Positions 5,831 through 13,307 of a stretch of 17,736 nucleotides of DNA are shown here, piece after piece; positions within the stretch are counted from its first letter, which is position 1, and each line of letters opens with the position of its first letter. The DNA is from JBHEMT01 sp046262435 (GTDB lineage: Bacteria > Chloroflexota > Dormibacteria > Aeolococcales > Aeolococcaceae). The notes beneath the pieces are model-generated. The model saw nothing but the letters and a program-made list of their open reading frames with translations, was not told the DNA's origin and did no database searches. Made by a program: the position numbers and the translations under genes. The stretch covers positions 1-17,736 of the forward strand of contig JBHEMT010000027.1 in the NCBI GenBank assembly GCA_046262435.1. Direction: 5' to 3'.

Positions 5831-6840
5831 GTCATCTTCTCGTGCCGCTGGCGGTCAACCGGATCGGCGCGTCACTGGCCACCCGCACCATCGGCGGGTT
5901 CATCACCGCGTTTGTGGTCGGCCTGCTCGGCTATCCGGCGCTGATCACCGTGCTCGCCCGCTTTCGCGCCGGGCAGCGGATCGCCGAGTACGGGTTGATG
6001 CGCGCCCACCGGGTCAAGGCGGGGACGCCGACCATGGGCGGCGCACTGTTCGTCGGCCTGGTGATCCTTGTCTACGCGCTCTACGACCACAGCCGGAGCG
6101 GCTTTCTCTCGATTTTCGCGCTCAGCGCCGGGGCACTGCTCGGCATGCTCGACGACCTCGCCAACGTGCGCGGCGAGGGTGCGCTCGGCCTGCTCGCCCG
6201 GCAGAAGCTGCTCCTCCAGGCGGTGCTCGGGGTGCTGGTCGGCATCGGCCTGCACCAGGTGGGCCAAACCCGCGAGCTGATCCCGGGCATCGGCCTGGTC
6301 GACCTCGGCTGGGGCATCGTGGTGCTCGCCAGCCTGGCCATCGTCGCCGCCACCAACGCGGTCAACCTTACCGACGGTGTGGACGGCCTGGCCGCCGCCT
6401 GCGCGGTGATCGCCCTGGGCACGATGTGGGTGATCGCGGTGCGTGAGCAGCAGCGCTCACCGGGACTGATCAGCGCCGCACTGGTTGGCGGCCTGCTCGC
6501 CTTTCTGATCTTCAACTGGTGGCCGGCGCGGGTGTTCATGGGCGACACCGGCTCGCTCGCCCTCGGCTCGGTGATGGTGGTGCTCGCCAGCGAGCTGCGC
6601 CTGCTCTGGTTACTGCCGCTGCTGGGGATCGTCTTCGTCGCCGAGACCCTGAGCGTGATCATCAACGTCACCGCGATCACTCGCTTTCAGCGCCGCCTGC
6701 TCCGCGCCAGCCCGCTGCACCATCATTTCGAGCTCAGCGGCCTGCGAGAACAGAAGCTGGTGCTCTGCTTTGCCGGCGCCGCGGCTGCCGGGGCGCTGGC
6801 CACCCTGGCCCTCGCCCTCCCCGCGGTCAACCGGTTGTGA
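5827..6840 (+). CDS. mraY: Phospho-N-acetylmuramoyl-pentapeptide transferase
   Basis: Integral membrane enzyme of 337 residues that transfers phospho-MurNAc-pentapeptide from UDP to undecaprenyl phosphate, making lipid I at the cytoplasmic face. Hallmarks: RVKAGTPTMGGALF near residue 65, the Asp pair in GMLDDLANV (109-110), NLTDGVDGLA (from 180), FMGDTGSLALG (Asp240), and the SPLHHHFE triple His (298-300). About ten hydrophobic segments are visible. The start ATG has no Shine-Dalgarno site at proper distance and overlaps the stop of a 4-codon ORF that has one. It is the first wall gene of this cluster; murE and murF, which usually precede it, are not here. Confidence 0.96.
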   Translation: MSHLLVPLAVNRIGASLATRTIGGFITAFVVGLLGYPALITVLARFRAGQRIAEYGLMRAHRVKAGTPTMGGALFVGLVILVYALYDHSRSGFLSIFALSAGALLGMLDDLANVRGEGALGLLARQKLLLQAVLGVLVGIGLHQVGQTRELIPGIGLVDLGWGIVVLASLAIVAATNAVNLTDGVDGLAAACAVIALGTMWVIAVREQQRSPGLISAALVGGLLAFLIFNWWPARVFMGDTGSLALGSVMVVLASELRLLWLLPLLGIVFVAETLSVIINVTAITRFQRRLLRASPLHHHFELSGLREQKLVLCFAGAAAAGALATLALALPAVNRL

Positions 6841-6865
6841 GCCGGACACGTCCGTCCGTCTGCCG

Positions 6866-8227
6866 GTGAGCCAACGCCTGGCCGTGGTCATCGGACTGGG
6901 GCGGAGCGGGGCTGCGGCGGCCAGAACCCTGGCCGCCGAGGGATGGCGGGTGCGGGTGCTCGACGCCGGCGACGACGATGCGCTGCGCACCCGCGCCGCC
7001 GAGCTGCCCGCCGGGGTCGAGGTGCAGGCGGGGGGCTACGGCGACGCCGACGTCGACGGGGCCGACCTGGTGTCGCCCAGCCCCGGGGTCGCCTGGACGG
7101 CGCCCATCCTGGAGCGGGCGCGGCAGCGGGGCATCGCCATCCGCAGCGAGCTCGACCTTGCCCTGGAGCGCTGCACCGCGCCGGTGGTGGGCATCACCGG
7201 CACCAACGGGAAGACCACCACCACCGCGCTCACCGGCTCGCTGCTCGCCGCCGGCGGCGCCCGGGTGCACGTCGGCGGCAACATCGGTGTCCCGCTGCTC
7301 GACCTGCTTCCCGAGGTCGGGCCGGGCCACTGGGTGGTGCTCGAGCTGTCCTCGTTTCAGCTGGAGGCGGCGGTGGCACCCACCTGCCGGCTCGCCGCCC
7401 TGCTCAACCTCAGCCCCGATCACATCGACCGGCATGGGTCATACGCCGCCTACACAGCTGCCAAGCGGCGCCTGGTGGAGCACTGCGAGCCGACCGGCAC
7501 CGTGGTGCTCAACGCCGACGACGCCGCGGTGGCCGCGATGGCCGCGGCCAGTCCCGCCCCGGTGCGCCTCTTCGGTGCTGCGCGTGACGGCCGCGATGGC
7601 GCGGGCATCGTCGACGGCCAGGTGGTCAGCGTGGAGGGCGGTGAGCCGCTCCGGGTGATCGGTGTCGATGAGGTGCCCCTGTTCGGTAGCCACAACCTGG
7701 GCAACGTGCTCGCCGCGGTCTGCCTGGCCAGGGCCGCCGATGTGAAAGTCGACCAAATCGCCGGCGCGATCCGCTCCTTCCGTCCCGTCATCCACCGCCT
7801 CCAGCCGGTGCTCGACCGCGAGGGCGTGCTCTGGGTCAACGACAGCAAGGCGACCAACGTCGACGCCGCCCAGATGGCCCTGCGTGCCTTCGGCGAGCGC
7901 CCCCTGGTCTGGATCGGCGGCGGGAAGACCAAGGGGGTCGGCCCGGAGTTGCTCGCCGACGAGGTGGTGCGCCGGGCGCGGCACGCGGTGCTCAACGGCG
8001 CCACCGGACCGGAAATTGACGCGGCGCTGGCCGCGAGAGGGTACGCTGCACGCACTCTCGTCGCCGATCTTCCCGCGGCGGTCGAGGTGGCCCGGCGCCT
8101 GGCCCAGCCCGGCGACGTGGTCCTCCTGGCACCCGGTTACACGTCCTTCGACCAGTTCCGCTCCTACGAGGAGCGCGGCCAGAGCTTCATCGACCTCGTT
8201 CTCGCCCCGCGTCCCAGCACCGTCTGA
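6866..8227 (+). CDS. murD: UDP-N-acetylmuramoylalanine--D-glutamate ligase
   Basis: Cytosolic ATP-dependent ligase of 453 residues that adds D-Glu to UDP-MurNAc-L-Ala. Domains: N-terminal UDP-binding fold (VVIGLGRSGAAAARTL), central ATPase with P-loop GITGTNGKTTTT (Lys116), ELSSFQLEA and LNLSPDHIDRHG, and C-terminal domain with NDSKATNVDAAQ and WIGGGKTKG, ending in LLAPGYTSFDQF, a variant of the usual SPACASFD motif. The GTG at 6866 lies 25 nt after mraY and gives the expected N-terminus; no good Shine-Dalgarno site is present. A longer in-frame extension reaches back into mraY and is not credible. A short repeat of the GTGAGCC at the mraY stop (6837-6843) provides this GTG (6866-6872). Confidence 0.95.
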   Translation: MSQRLAVVIGLGRSGAAAARTLAAEGWRVRVLDAGDDDALRTRAAELPAGVEVQAGGYGDADVDGADLVSPSPGVAWTAPILERARQRGIAIRSELDLALERCTAPVVGITGTNGKTTTTALTGSLLAAGGARVHVGGNIGVPLLDLLPEVGPGHWVVLELSSFQLEAAVAPTCRLAALLNLSPDHIDRHGSYAAYTAAKRRLVEHCEPTGTVVLNADDAAVAAMAAASPAPVRLFGAARDGRDGAGIVDGQVVSVEGGEPLRVIGVDEVPLFGSHNLGNVLAAVCLARAADVKVDQIAGAIRSFRPVIHRLQPVLDREGVLWVNDSKATNVDAAQMALRAFGERPLVWIGGGKTKGVGPELLADEVVRRARHAVLNGATGPEIDAALAARGYAARTLVADLPAAVEVARRLAQPGDVVLLAPGYTSFDQFRSYEERGQSFIDLVLAPRPSTV

Positions 8228-8244
8228 CCCAACGTCCCAGCACC
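8210..8244. repeat. Direct repeat of the murD 3' end
   Basis: CGTCCCAGCACC occurs exactly at 8210-8221, within the last codons of murD, and at 8233-8244 in the 38-nt spacer before ftsW, a 23-bp period. Flanking bases also agree partly. It is the shortest of several cases in this cluster where a gene's 3' end is repeated just downstream. Confidence 0.6.
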
Positions 8245-8265
8245 AGTCCTCCCGGAGAACCACCG

Positions 8266-9600
8266 ATGGCCTCCAGCCCGCGCACCCTGCGTCGGCCCAG
8301 TGCCCCCGCCGCTCCACGCCGTCCGCCGGCGCGGTCCCGCGGCCGGGGCACCGCGCCGGTCGACGCCTTCCGCCGCGTCGCCCGGCCGGTACTGCGTCCC
8401 GCCGAGGGCGCCGGGGCGATGACCCAGATCGACGGCTGGCTGCTGGCCAGCATCGTCGGCCTGGTCGCCTTCGGGCTGGTGATGGTGTACAGCGCTTCCG
8501 AGGCGCTCGGTTACGAGAACTTCGGCAACGCCAACTACTATTTCCAGCGTCAGCTCTTCTGGGTGGCGATCGGCGGCGTCGGGATGATCGTGGCGGCGCG
8601 CACCGACTACCACCGCTGGCTGGGCTGGTCGCGGCCCTTCGCCCTGGTTAGCGCGCTGCTGCTGGTGGCGGTGCTGGTGCCCCACCTGGGCACCCAGAAG
8701 TTCGGCGCCCGGCGCTGGTTCACCCTGGGGCCGGCATCACTGCAGCCCTCGGCGGTGGCCACCCTGATGTCGGTGGTCTTCCTCTCCAAGTGGGTGGTCG
8801 ACCGCGCCCCGGGGATGCGCCAGTGGCGGCTGGTGCGCGACTTCGCCGTCGTCCTCGTCGCCCTGCTTGGCGCCGTGCTGCTCGAGAAGGACCTCGGGTC
8901 CACCCTGGTGATCGCCGCAATCGGGCTCACGGTGCTCGCCCTCGGCGGGGCGCGCAAGCGCCACCTTGTCCTCCTGCTCGGCATGATGGGCGGCCTCGGC
9001 TACCTGGCGATCATGGCCGCGTCCTACCGCGCCACCCGGCTGCACAACTTCCGCAACCCCTTCGCCGACCCGCTCGGCACCGGCTATCAGTCGGTCGAGG
9101 CGCTCTACGCGCTGGGCAGCGGCGGCCTCAGCGGCGTGGGTTTGGGACACTCCATCCACAAGTTCCAGTGGCTGCCCGAGGCTCACACCGACTTCATCTT
9201 CGCGATCATCGGCGAGGAACTGGGACTGATCGGAACCGTCGCCCTGGTGGGCGCGTTTCTTCTTCTTGCCTGGCGCGGCATCTCCGCCTCGATGCGCGCC
9301 CCCGACACCTATGGCGCGCTCGTCGCCGGAGGCATCACCGCGTGGATCAGCGTGCAGGCGTTCATCAACATCGGGGCGGTGACCAACGTGATCCCCACCA
9401 CCGGCATCCCGCTGCCATTCATCTCCTACGGGGGCACGGCCCTGGCGATGACGCTGGTCGGGGTGGGCATACTCTGCAACGTCTCAGCCCAGGGTCGTCA
9501 GCAGGGGGTGTCGCGGCGTGCGCACGTTGATCGCTGGCGGGGGGACGGGCGGTCACCTCACCCCGGCGCTGGCCGTCGCGGAGGCGTTGCGCGACGCTGA
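8266..9600 (+). CDS. ftsW: Septal peptidoglycan glycosyltransferase FtsW
   Basis: SEDS-family membrane protein of 444 residues that polymerises lipid II at the septum with its cognate PBP. A basic, Pro/Arg-rich, probably disordered N-terminus (1-50) precedes about ten membrane helices. Signatures: VMVYSASEA in the first helix, GSGGLSGVGLGHSIHKFQWLPE with the catalytic Asp309 in HTDFIFAIIGEELG, and NVIPTTGIPLPFISYGGTA. GGAGAA upstream supports the ATG at 8266. The C-terminal 27 residues are Arg/Gly-rich and encoded in an 83-nt overlap with murG, which may be read-through extension rather than a needed domain. The partner ftsI is not in the window. Confidence 0.95.
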   Translation: MASSPRTLRRPSAPAAPRRPPARSRGRGTAPVDAFRRVARPVLRPAEGAGAMTQIDGWLLASIVGLVAFGLVMVYSASEALGYENFGNANYYFQRQLFWVAIGGVGMIVAARTDYHRWLGWSRPFALVSALLLVAVLVPHLGTQKFGARRWFTLGPASLQPSAVATLMSVVFLSKWVVDRAPGMRQWRLVRDFAVVLVALLGAVLLEKDLGSTLVIAAIGLTVLALGGARKRHLVLLLGMMGGLGYLAIMAASYRATRLHNFRNPFADPLGTGYQSVEALYALGSGGLSGVGLGHSIHKFQWLPEAHTDFIFAIIGEELGLIGTVALVGAFLLLAWRGISASMRAPDTYGALVAGGITAWISVQAFINIGAVTNVIPTTGIPLPFISYGGTALAMTLVGVGILCNVSAQGRQQGVSRRAHVDRWRGDGRSPHPGAGRRGGVARR

Positions 9601-10603
9601 CCCGTCCGGCGCTGTGCTGATGGTCAGCCGGCGCGGAGGGGTGGGGGAGGAGCTGATCCGTGAGGCCGGCGTTGCCCTGGAGACCCTGGACATCTCCGGC
9701 CTGGATACCTCACAACCGCTCACCCTTCTCACCGCCGCGGCGCGGCTGCCGCTGGCGACCCTGCGCGCTCTGCGGCTGCTGCGCAGCTTCGGTGCGGACG
9801 TGGTGGTGGGCACCGCCGGCTACGTGTGCGTCCCCGTGGTGCTGGCCGCGGGCCTGCTCCGCGTGCCGGTGGTGCTGCTCGAGCAGAACGCGCACCCGGG
9901 GCGGGCGATCCGGCTGCTGGCGCCGCGCGCCCGGGTGGTCGCCGCGTCCTTCGCGGGCACCGCGGCGCTGCTTCGCAAGGTCCGGGTGGTGCACACCGGC
10001 AACCCGCTGCGCGCCGGCCTGCTGGCCACCCCGCTGGAGCCACTGCCGGAGGCGCCGGCGCGGCTGCTGCTCACCGGTGGCTCGCAGGGTGCGCTGCGGC
10101 TCAATCGTGCGCTGGCCGGATGCGTCCGCCGGCTGCTGGAGCGCCATCCGACGTTGCGCATCACCCACCAGTGCGGCACCACCGGCGCCGCCGATGCGCT
10201 GGCGGCAGCGGCGGCGCTGCCCGAGACGCTGCGCGCTCGCTACGAGGTGGCCCCGTTCTTCCTCGACCTCGGCGCCCGAATGCGTGCCGCCGACCTGGTG
10301 GTGATGCGCGCCGGCGGTTCCTCGCTGGCCGAGTGCAGCACCATCGGACGGCCCATGATCCTGGTGCCCTATGCCCACGCCGGTGGTCACCAGGCCTACA
10401 ACGCCATGCCCTACGTACGGGGCGGTGCGGCCGTCATGGTGCTGGACGAGGAGTGCAGCGCGGTGCGCCTGCGCAATGAGGTGGGGACTCTCCTTGCCGA
10501 CGTCGAGCGCTGGCGCGGCATGGCCAGGGCGAGCGCGGCCATGGGCCATCCCGAGGCTGCCGAGCGGGTGGTGGGGTTGATTCGAGAGGTGGTGAGGTCG
10601 TGA
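9518..10603 (+). CDS. murG: Lipid II synthase, UDP-GlcNAc transferase MurG
   Basis: GT-B glycosyltransferase of 361 residues, peripheral on the inner membrane face, adding GlcNAc to lipid I. The N-terminal GGGTGGHLTPALA loop with His13, EQNAHPGRA (Asn124), LLTGGSQGALRLN, RAGGSSLAECSTIGRP with the donor-binding Glu272, and PYAHAGGHQAYNA all match the family. The GTG at 9518 follows AGGGGGTG and lies inside the 3' end of ftsW. Its last codons (LIREVVRS) are partly repeated 60 bp downstream. Confidence 0.95.
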   Translation: MRTLIAGGGTGGHLTPALAVAEALRDADPSGAVLMVSRRGGVGEELIREAGVALETLDISGLDTSQPLTLLTAAARLPLATLRALRLLRSFGADVVVGTAGYVCVPVVLAAGLLRVPVVLLEQNAHPGRAIRLLAPRARVVAASFAGTAALLRKVRVVHTGNPLRAGLLATPLEPLPEAPARLLLTGGSQGALRLNRALAGCVRRLLERHPTLRITHQCGTTGAADALAAAAALPETLRARYEVAPFFLDLGARMRAADLVVMRAGGSSLAECSTIGRPMILVPYAHAGGHQAYNAMPYVRGGAAVMVLDEECSAVRLRNEVGTLLADVERWRGMARASAAMGHPEAAERVVGLIREVVRS

Positions 10604-10655
10604 GGTTCCGGCTTGGCCGGCTCTCCGGCGATGCGGCTGATTCGAGAGGTGGTGA
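10578..10655. repeat. Tandem copy of the murG 3' end, 60-bp period
   Basis: The 18-mer TGATTCGAGAGGTGGTGA occurs exactly at 10578-10595 and 10638-10655. The similarity extends over about 50 bp (10571-10620 against 10631-10680, 38 of 50 identical by eye). Each copy holds a GAGAGGTGGTG ribosome binding site followed by a start codon: GTG at 10600 in the first, ATG at 10660 in the second. The second copy also re-encodes LIREVV as a short frame from ATG 10631 to TGA 10663. Confidence 0.75.
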
Positions 10656-10725
10656 CGGCATGAGCCTGCGGCTCCGCTGGATGCCGATCCTCCAGTTGAC
10701 CCGTGCGGGTCGAAGCGATGAGTGA
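10600..10725 (+). CDS. 41-codon small ORF between murG and the MurC/Mpl-like gene
   Basis: A GTG at 10600 overlaps the murG stop as GTGA, and the frame runs to TGA at 10723-10725, overlapping the next gene's ATG (10718) by 8 nt. The product begins MRFRLGRLSGDAADSRGG, is Arg-rich, and ends LQLTRAGRSDE. An internal in-frame ATG at 10660 has its own Shine-Dalgarno-like site and would give 21 residues. The ligase downstream has no clear ribosome binding site, so the small frame may serve to carry ribosomes from murG to it. The protein itself resembles nothing I know, and it may have no function of its own. Confidence 0.4.
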   Translation: MRFRLGRLSGDAADSRGGDGMSLRLRWMPILQLTRAGRSDE

Positions 10726-12172
10726 GCGCAAGCACATTCACGTGCTGGCGATCGCCGGCTATGCGGCCAGTGGGGCGGCGCTGCTGGCAAAGCAGCTGGG
10801 CCACCTTGTGACCGGTTCCGACGAGCATGCCTACCCTCCGGTGTCGGACACCCTGTCCGCGGCGGGGATCCCCTGGGCGAACCACTATGCCGTGGAGAAT
10901 TTGGACAGGTTCGGGACGCCGGACCTGGTGGTGGTGAGCAACACCGCCCGGCCGCACAACGTGGAGCTGGCCGCCGCTCGCGACCGGGGGCTGCCCATAA
11001 CCAGCGAGGCCGAGTTCTTCGTGGATCTGATCGGAGATCGGGTTCGCGTCGCCGTCTGCGGCACCCATGGCAAATCCACAACCGCGTCACTGCTGGCGCA
11101 CATGCTGGACCGCTGTGGCATGGATCCAGGGCTGCGGCTGGGGGCGGTGTCCATCGACTTCGACGCCAGCGCCCGGCTGGGGACAGGCCCCTTCGTCTTC
11201 GAGGGCGACGAGTATGCCACCGCGCCGTGGGATCCGCGGCCGAAGTTCTCCCATGTGCACCCGCTGGCGGTGTGTGTCACCCGCGTCGAGCATGATCATC
11301 CCGATCTCTACCCAACGTTCGCGGAGTACCGGCAGTGCTTTGTCGAGCTGGTGCGGGAGGTGCCGGCGGATGGCCTGCTCGTGCTCTGCGCCGACGACCC
11401 GCAGGCCGTGGCGCTGGCTATGCACTCCACCGCCCCGACGGTGACGTACGGTGAGGCGGCGGACGCGGACTGGCGGGTGATCCCCCGCCAGGGCCGGTCG
11501 CCGGTCACCGTGGGCGGGATCCATGGTGAGCTGCAGGATTTCGACGTCCGCATCGCCGATGGTGAGCTGCTTCCGGTCGAGCTCAGCTTCCCCGGAGCGC
11601 ACAGCCGCCTGAATGCCACCGCGGCTTTGGCACTGGCGGATCACCTGGGGGCACCGCTGGACACCTGCGCGGCCGCATGCGCCGGTTTCCGCGGCCCGGC
11701 CCGACGCTTCCAGGTGCTCGCCGACATCAACGGTGTGAGCGTGGTTGACGACTATGGTCACCATCCGACCGAGGTCGCGGTCACGGTGGCCACGGCCAGG
11801 GAGCGCTATCCGGGCCGGCGGCTCATCACCGTCTGCATCCCCCACACCTACTCACGAACGCGCCTCTTCCTGGACCATTACCGGCGCTGCTTCATCGGCT
11901 CCGACGTGGTCTTCATCGGCCCCATCGAGGCCGCCCGCGAGCGCCACCTCCCGGCCACGGTCAGCAGCGAAGAGGTTGCCGCCGAGGTTCGGGCCTCCGG
12001 CGACGAGACCGACGATGTGCACGTCGTCGACAGCGCCTCGGCCGCGGTCGACGCCGTGGTCGCCCGGGTCAGGGATGGGGACGTCATCCTCTGCATCAGC
12101 CTCGGCGGCTTCGACGGTTTTGCAGAGTTGCTGGTGGAACGGTTGCGCTCGGGCGACGATGGCGGGCCGTGA
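10718..12172 (+). CDS. murC: Mur ligase in the murC position with Mpl-like N-terminal and central domains
   Basis: A 484-residue ATP-dependent ligase. Position between murG and murB suggests MurC, which joins L-Ala to UDP-MurNAc. However, the N-terminus (AIAGYAASGAALLAKQLGH, then VTGSDEHAYPPVSDTL) and centre (SARLG, EGDEYATAPWDPRPKF, HDHPDLYPTFAEY) resemble Mpl, the murein tripeptide recycling ligase, rather than MurC. The C-terminal domain looks like MurC: DDYGHHPTEV (344-353) and PHTYSRTR (375-382), the region near the amino acid site, where Mpl has EPRSNTMKMG. P-loop is GTHGKST (Lys119). No other MurC is in view, so MurC activity is my preferred call. The ATG at 10718 overlaps a small ORF; an in-frame GTG at 10703 is possible. 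Confidence 0.8.
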   Translation: MSERKHIHVLAIAGYAASGAALLAKQLGHLVTGSDEHAYPPVSDTLSAAGIPWANHYAVENLDRFGTPDLVVVSNTARPHNVELAAARDRGLPITSEAEFFVDLIGDRVRVAVCGTHGKSTTASLLAHMLDRCGMDPGLRLGAVSIDFDASARLGTGPFVFEGDEYATAPWDPRPKFSHVHPLAVCVTRVEHDHPDLYPTFAEYRQCFVELVREVPADGLLVLCADDPQAVALAMHSTAPTVTYGEAADADWRVIPRQGRSPVTVGGIHGELQDFDVRIADGELLPVELSFPGAHSRLNATAALALADHLGAPLDTCAAACAGFRGPARRFQVLADINGVSVVDDYGHHPTEVAVTVATARERYPGRRLITVCIPHTYSRTRLFLDHYRRCFIGSDVVFIGPIEAARERHLPATVSSEEVAAEVRASGDETDDVHVVDSASAAVDAVVARVRDGDVILCISLGGFDGFAELLVERLRSGDDGGP

Positions 12173-13307
12173 TCCAGGTGGTCTGAGGGCACCGCTCAGC
12201 GGCGATACGCCGCGGTGCTGGCTCGACGGCCTCGCCGACGTGCGGCGCGACGAGACCCTGGCCCGGCACACGCAGTACGGGATCGGCGGACCGGCGCAAT
12301 GGTTTGCGCGCGTCAACGATCGCGCGCGGCTTGCCGAGCTGCTGCGCGGCTGCCATGACATCGGAGTACCGGTCACCATCCTGGGCGCCGGCAGCAATGC
12401 GCTCATCGGCGATGCCGGCATACGCGGGCTGGTGGTGAAGATGACCGACCGGCGGCTGCGCCTGATCGATGACGGGATGATCGAGCTCAGCGGCGGATAC
12501 ATGATGCCGCGGGCCGCGCTCGACTGTGCCAAGCAGGGTTATGCGGGCATGGAGTTCGGCATCGGCATCCCGGGTACCTGTGGAGCCAGCGTGATGGGCA
12601 ATGCCGGTGCCTTCGGCAGGGAGATGAGCGATGTGTTGGTGGACTGCGATGCGCTGACGCCCGGCGGCGCCGGCCTCACCCTGGCCGCGGCCGACTGCGG
12701 TTTTGGCTATCGCGACTCCCGCTTCAAGCAGGATCTTGCCGGCCACGTGGTGGTGGCGGCGCGGCTCATTGTCCATCGAGACGATCCGGTGAAAGTCCGC
12801 CGCCGCACCGACAGGGTCCAGGCGGATCGCAAGGCCTCCCAGCCCATCGGCCTGCGCAGCCTCGGCTCGGTGTTCAAGAACCCTCCCGGCGACTTCGCCG
12901 GTCGCCTGATCCAGGCAGCCGGCCTGAGGGGCCGTCGTCTCGGTGGGGCGCAGATCGCTCCGACCCACGCCAACTTCATCCTCAACCTTGGCAGCGCCAC
13001 CGCCGCGGACGTTCTCGGTCTGATCGCCCTGGCCCACGACACCGTGCTGGAGAGGTTCGGCATCGATTTGGAGCGCGAGATAGCCCTTGTCGGCGACCAC
13101 TTTCATGCCGGTGCCGGCGTGGGCGGCGCGCCGGACCATGCTGTTGGCGGCGCCCAGGGGGCCGCCGGGTCCGTTGCGGGCCGGTGGCGAGCCACAGCCG
13201 GCGCCGATGCGGACGTTGCCGGGTCGGAGAGGCGCGGGGCCGGCCCGGCCGATGACGTTGCGGGCGGGGGGCGGGCCGGGTCCGTCCGGCCAGCGGAACT
13301 GCGGTGA
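12159..13307 (+). CDS. murB: UDP-N-acetylenolpyruvoylglucosamine reductase
   Basis: FAD- and NADPH-dependent enzyme that reduces enolpyruvyl-UDP-GlcNAc to UDP-MurNAc. Motifs: TQYGIGGPAQWFA, FAD loop ILGAGSNALIGDAG (76-80 core), GIPGTCGASVMGNAGAFG, YRDSRFK (Arg185), LGSVFKNPPGDFAGRLI with proton donor Ser237, HANFILNLG, and the C-terminal acidic pair LEREI (Glu305/307). The HANF region and lack of the long E. coli insert suggest the type II form. The protein is 382 residues; the family normally ends near residue 313. The remaining 66 residues are Gly/Ala-rich with V-A-G repeats and probably disordered. The ATG overlaps the upstream ligase by 14 nt. Confidence 0.94.
   Translation: MAGRDPGGLRAPLSGDTPRCWLDGLADVRRDETLARHTQYGIGGPAQWFARVNDRARLAELLRGCHDIGVPVTILGAGSNALIGDAGIRGLVVKMTDRRLRLIDDGMIELSGGYMMPRAALDCAKQGYAGMEFGIGIPGTCGASVMGNAGAFGREMSDVLVDCDALTPGGAGLTLAAADCGFGYRDSRFKQDLAGHVVVAARLIVHRDDPVKVRRRTDRVQADRKASQPIGLRSLGSVFKNPPGDFAGRLIQAAGLRGRRLGGAQIAPTHANFILNLGSATAADVLGLIALAHDTVLERFGIDLEREIALVGDHFHAGAGVGGAPDHAVGGAQGAAGSVAGRWRATAGADADVAGSERRGAGPADDVAGGGRAGSVRPAELR
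13170..13295 (+). repeat. Three 42-bp units encoding the MurB C-terminal tail
   Basis: Units begin at 13170, 13212 and 13254, each with CGTTGC at the same place and encoding S/D-V-A-G at strict 14-residue spacing. Units two and three agree at about 27 of 42 positions, unit one less. In such GC-rich sequence part of this is composition, so ancestry as tandem copies is likely but not certain. They lie wholly in the extension beyond the conserved MurB fold. Confidence 0.45.

Noticed and set aside
6770..6865. Earlier ATG for murD inside mraY
   Set aside because: It would add a Pro/Arg-rich segment not found in MurD and overlap 70 nt of mraY; the GTG at 6866 gives the normal N-terminus.
11745..12158. 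Upstream extension of the murB frame into the ligase gene
   Set aside because: The extension is Ser/Arg/Pro-rich shadow of the ligase gene; MurB homology begins after 12159.
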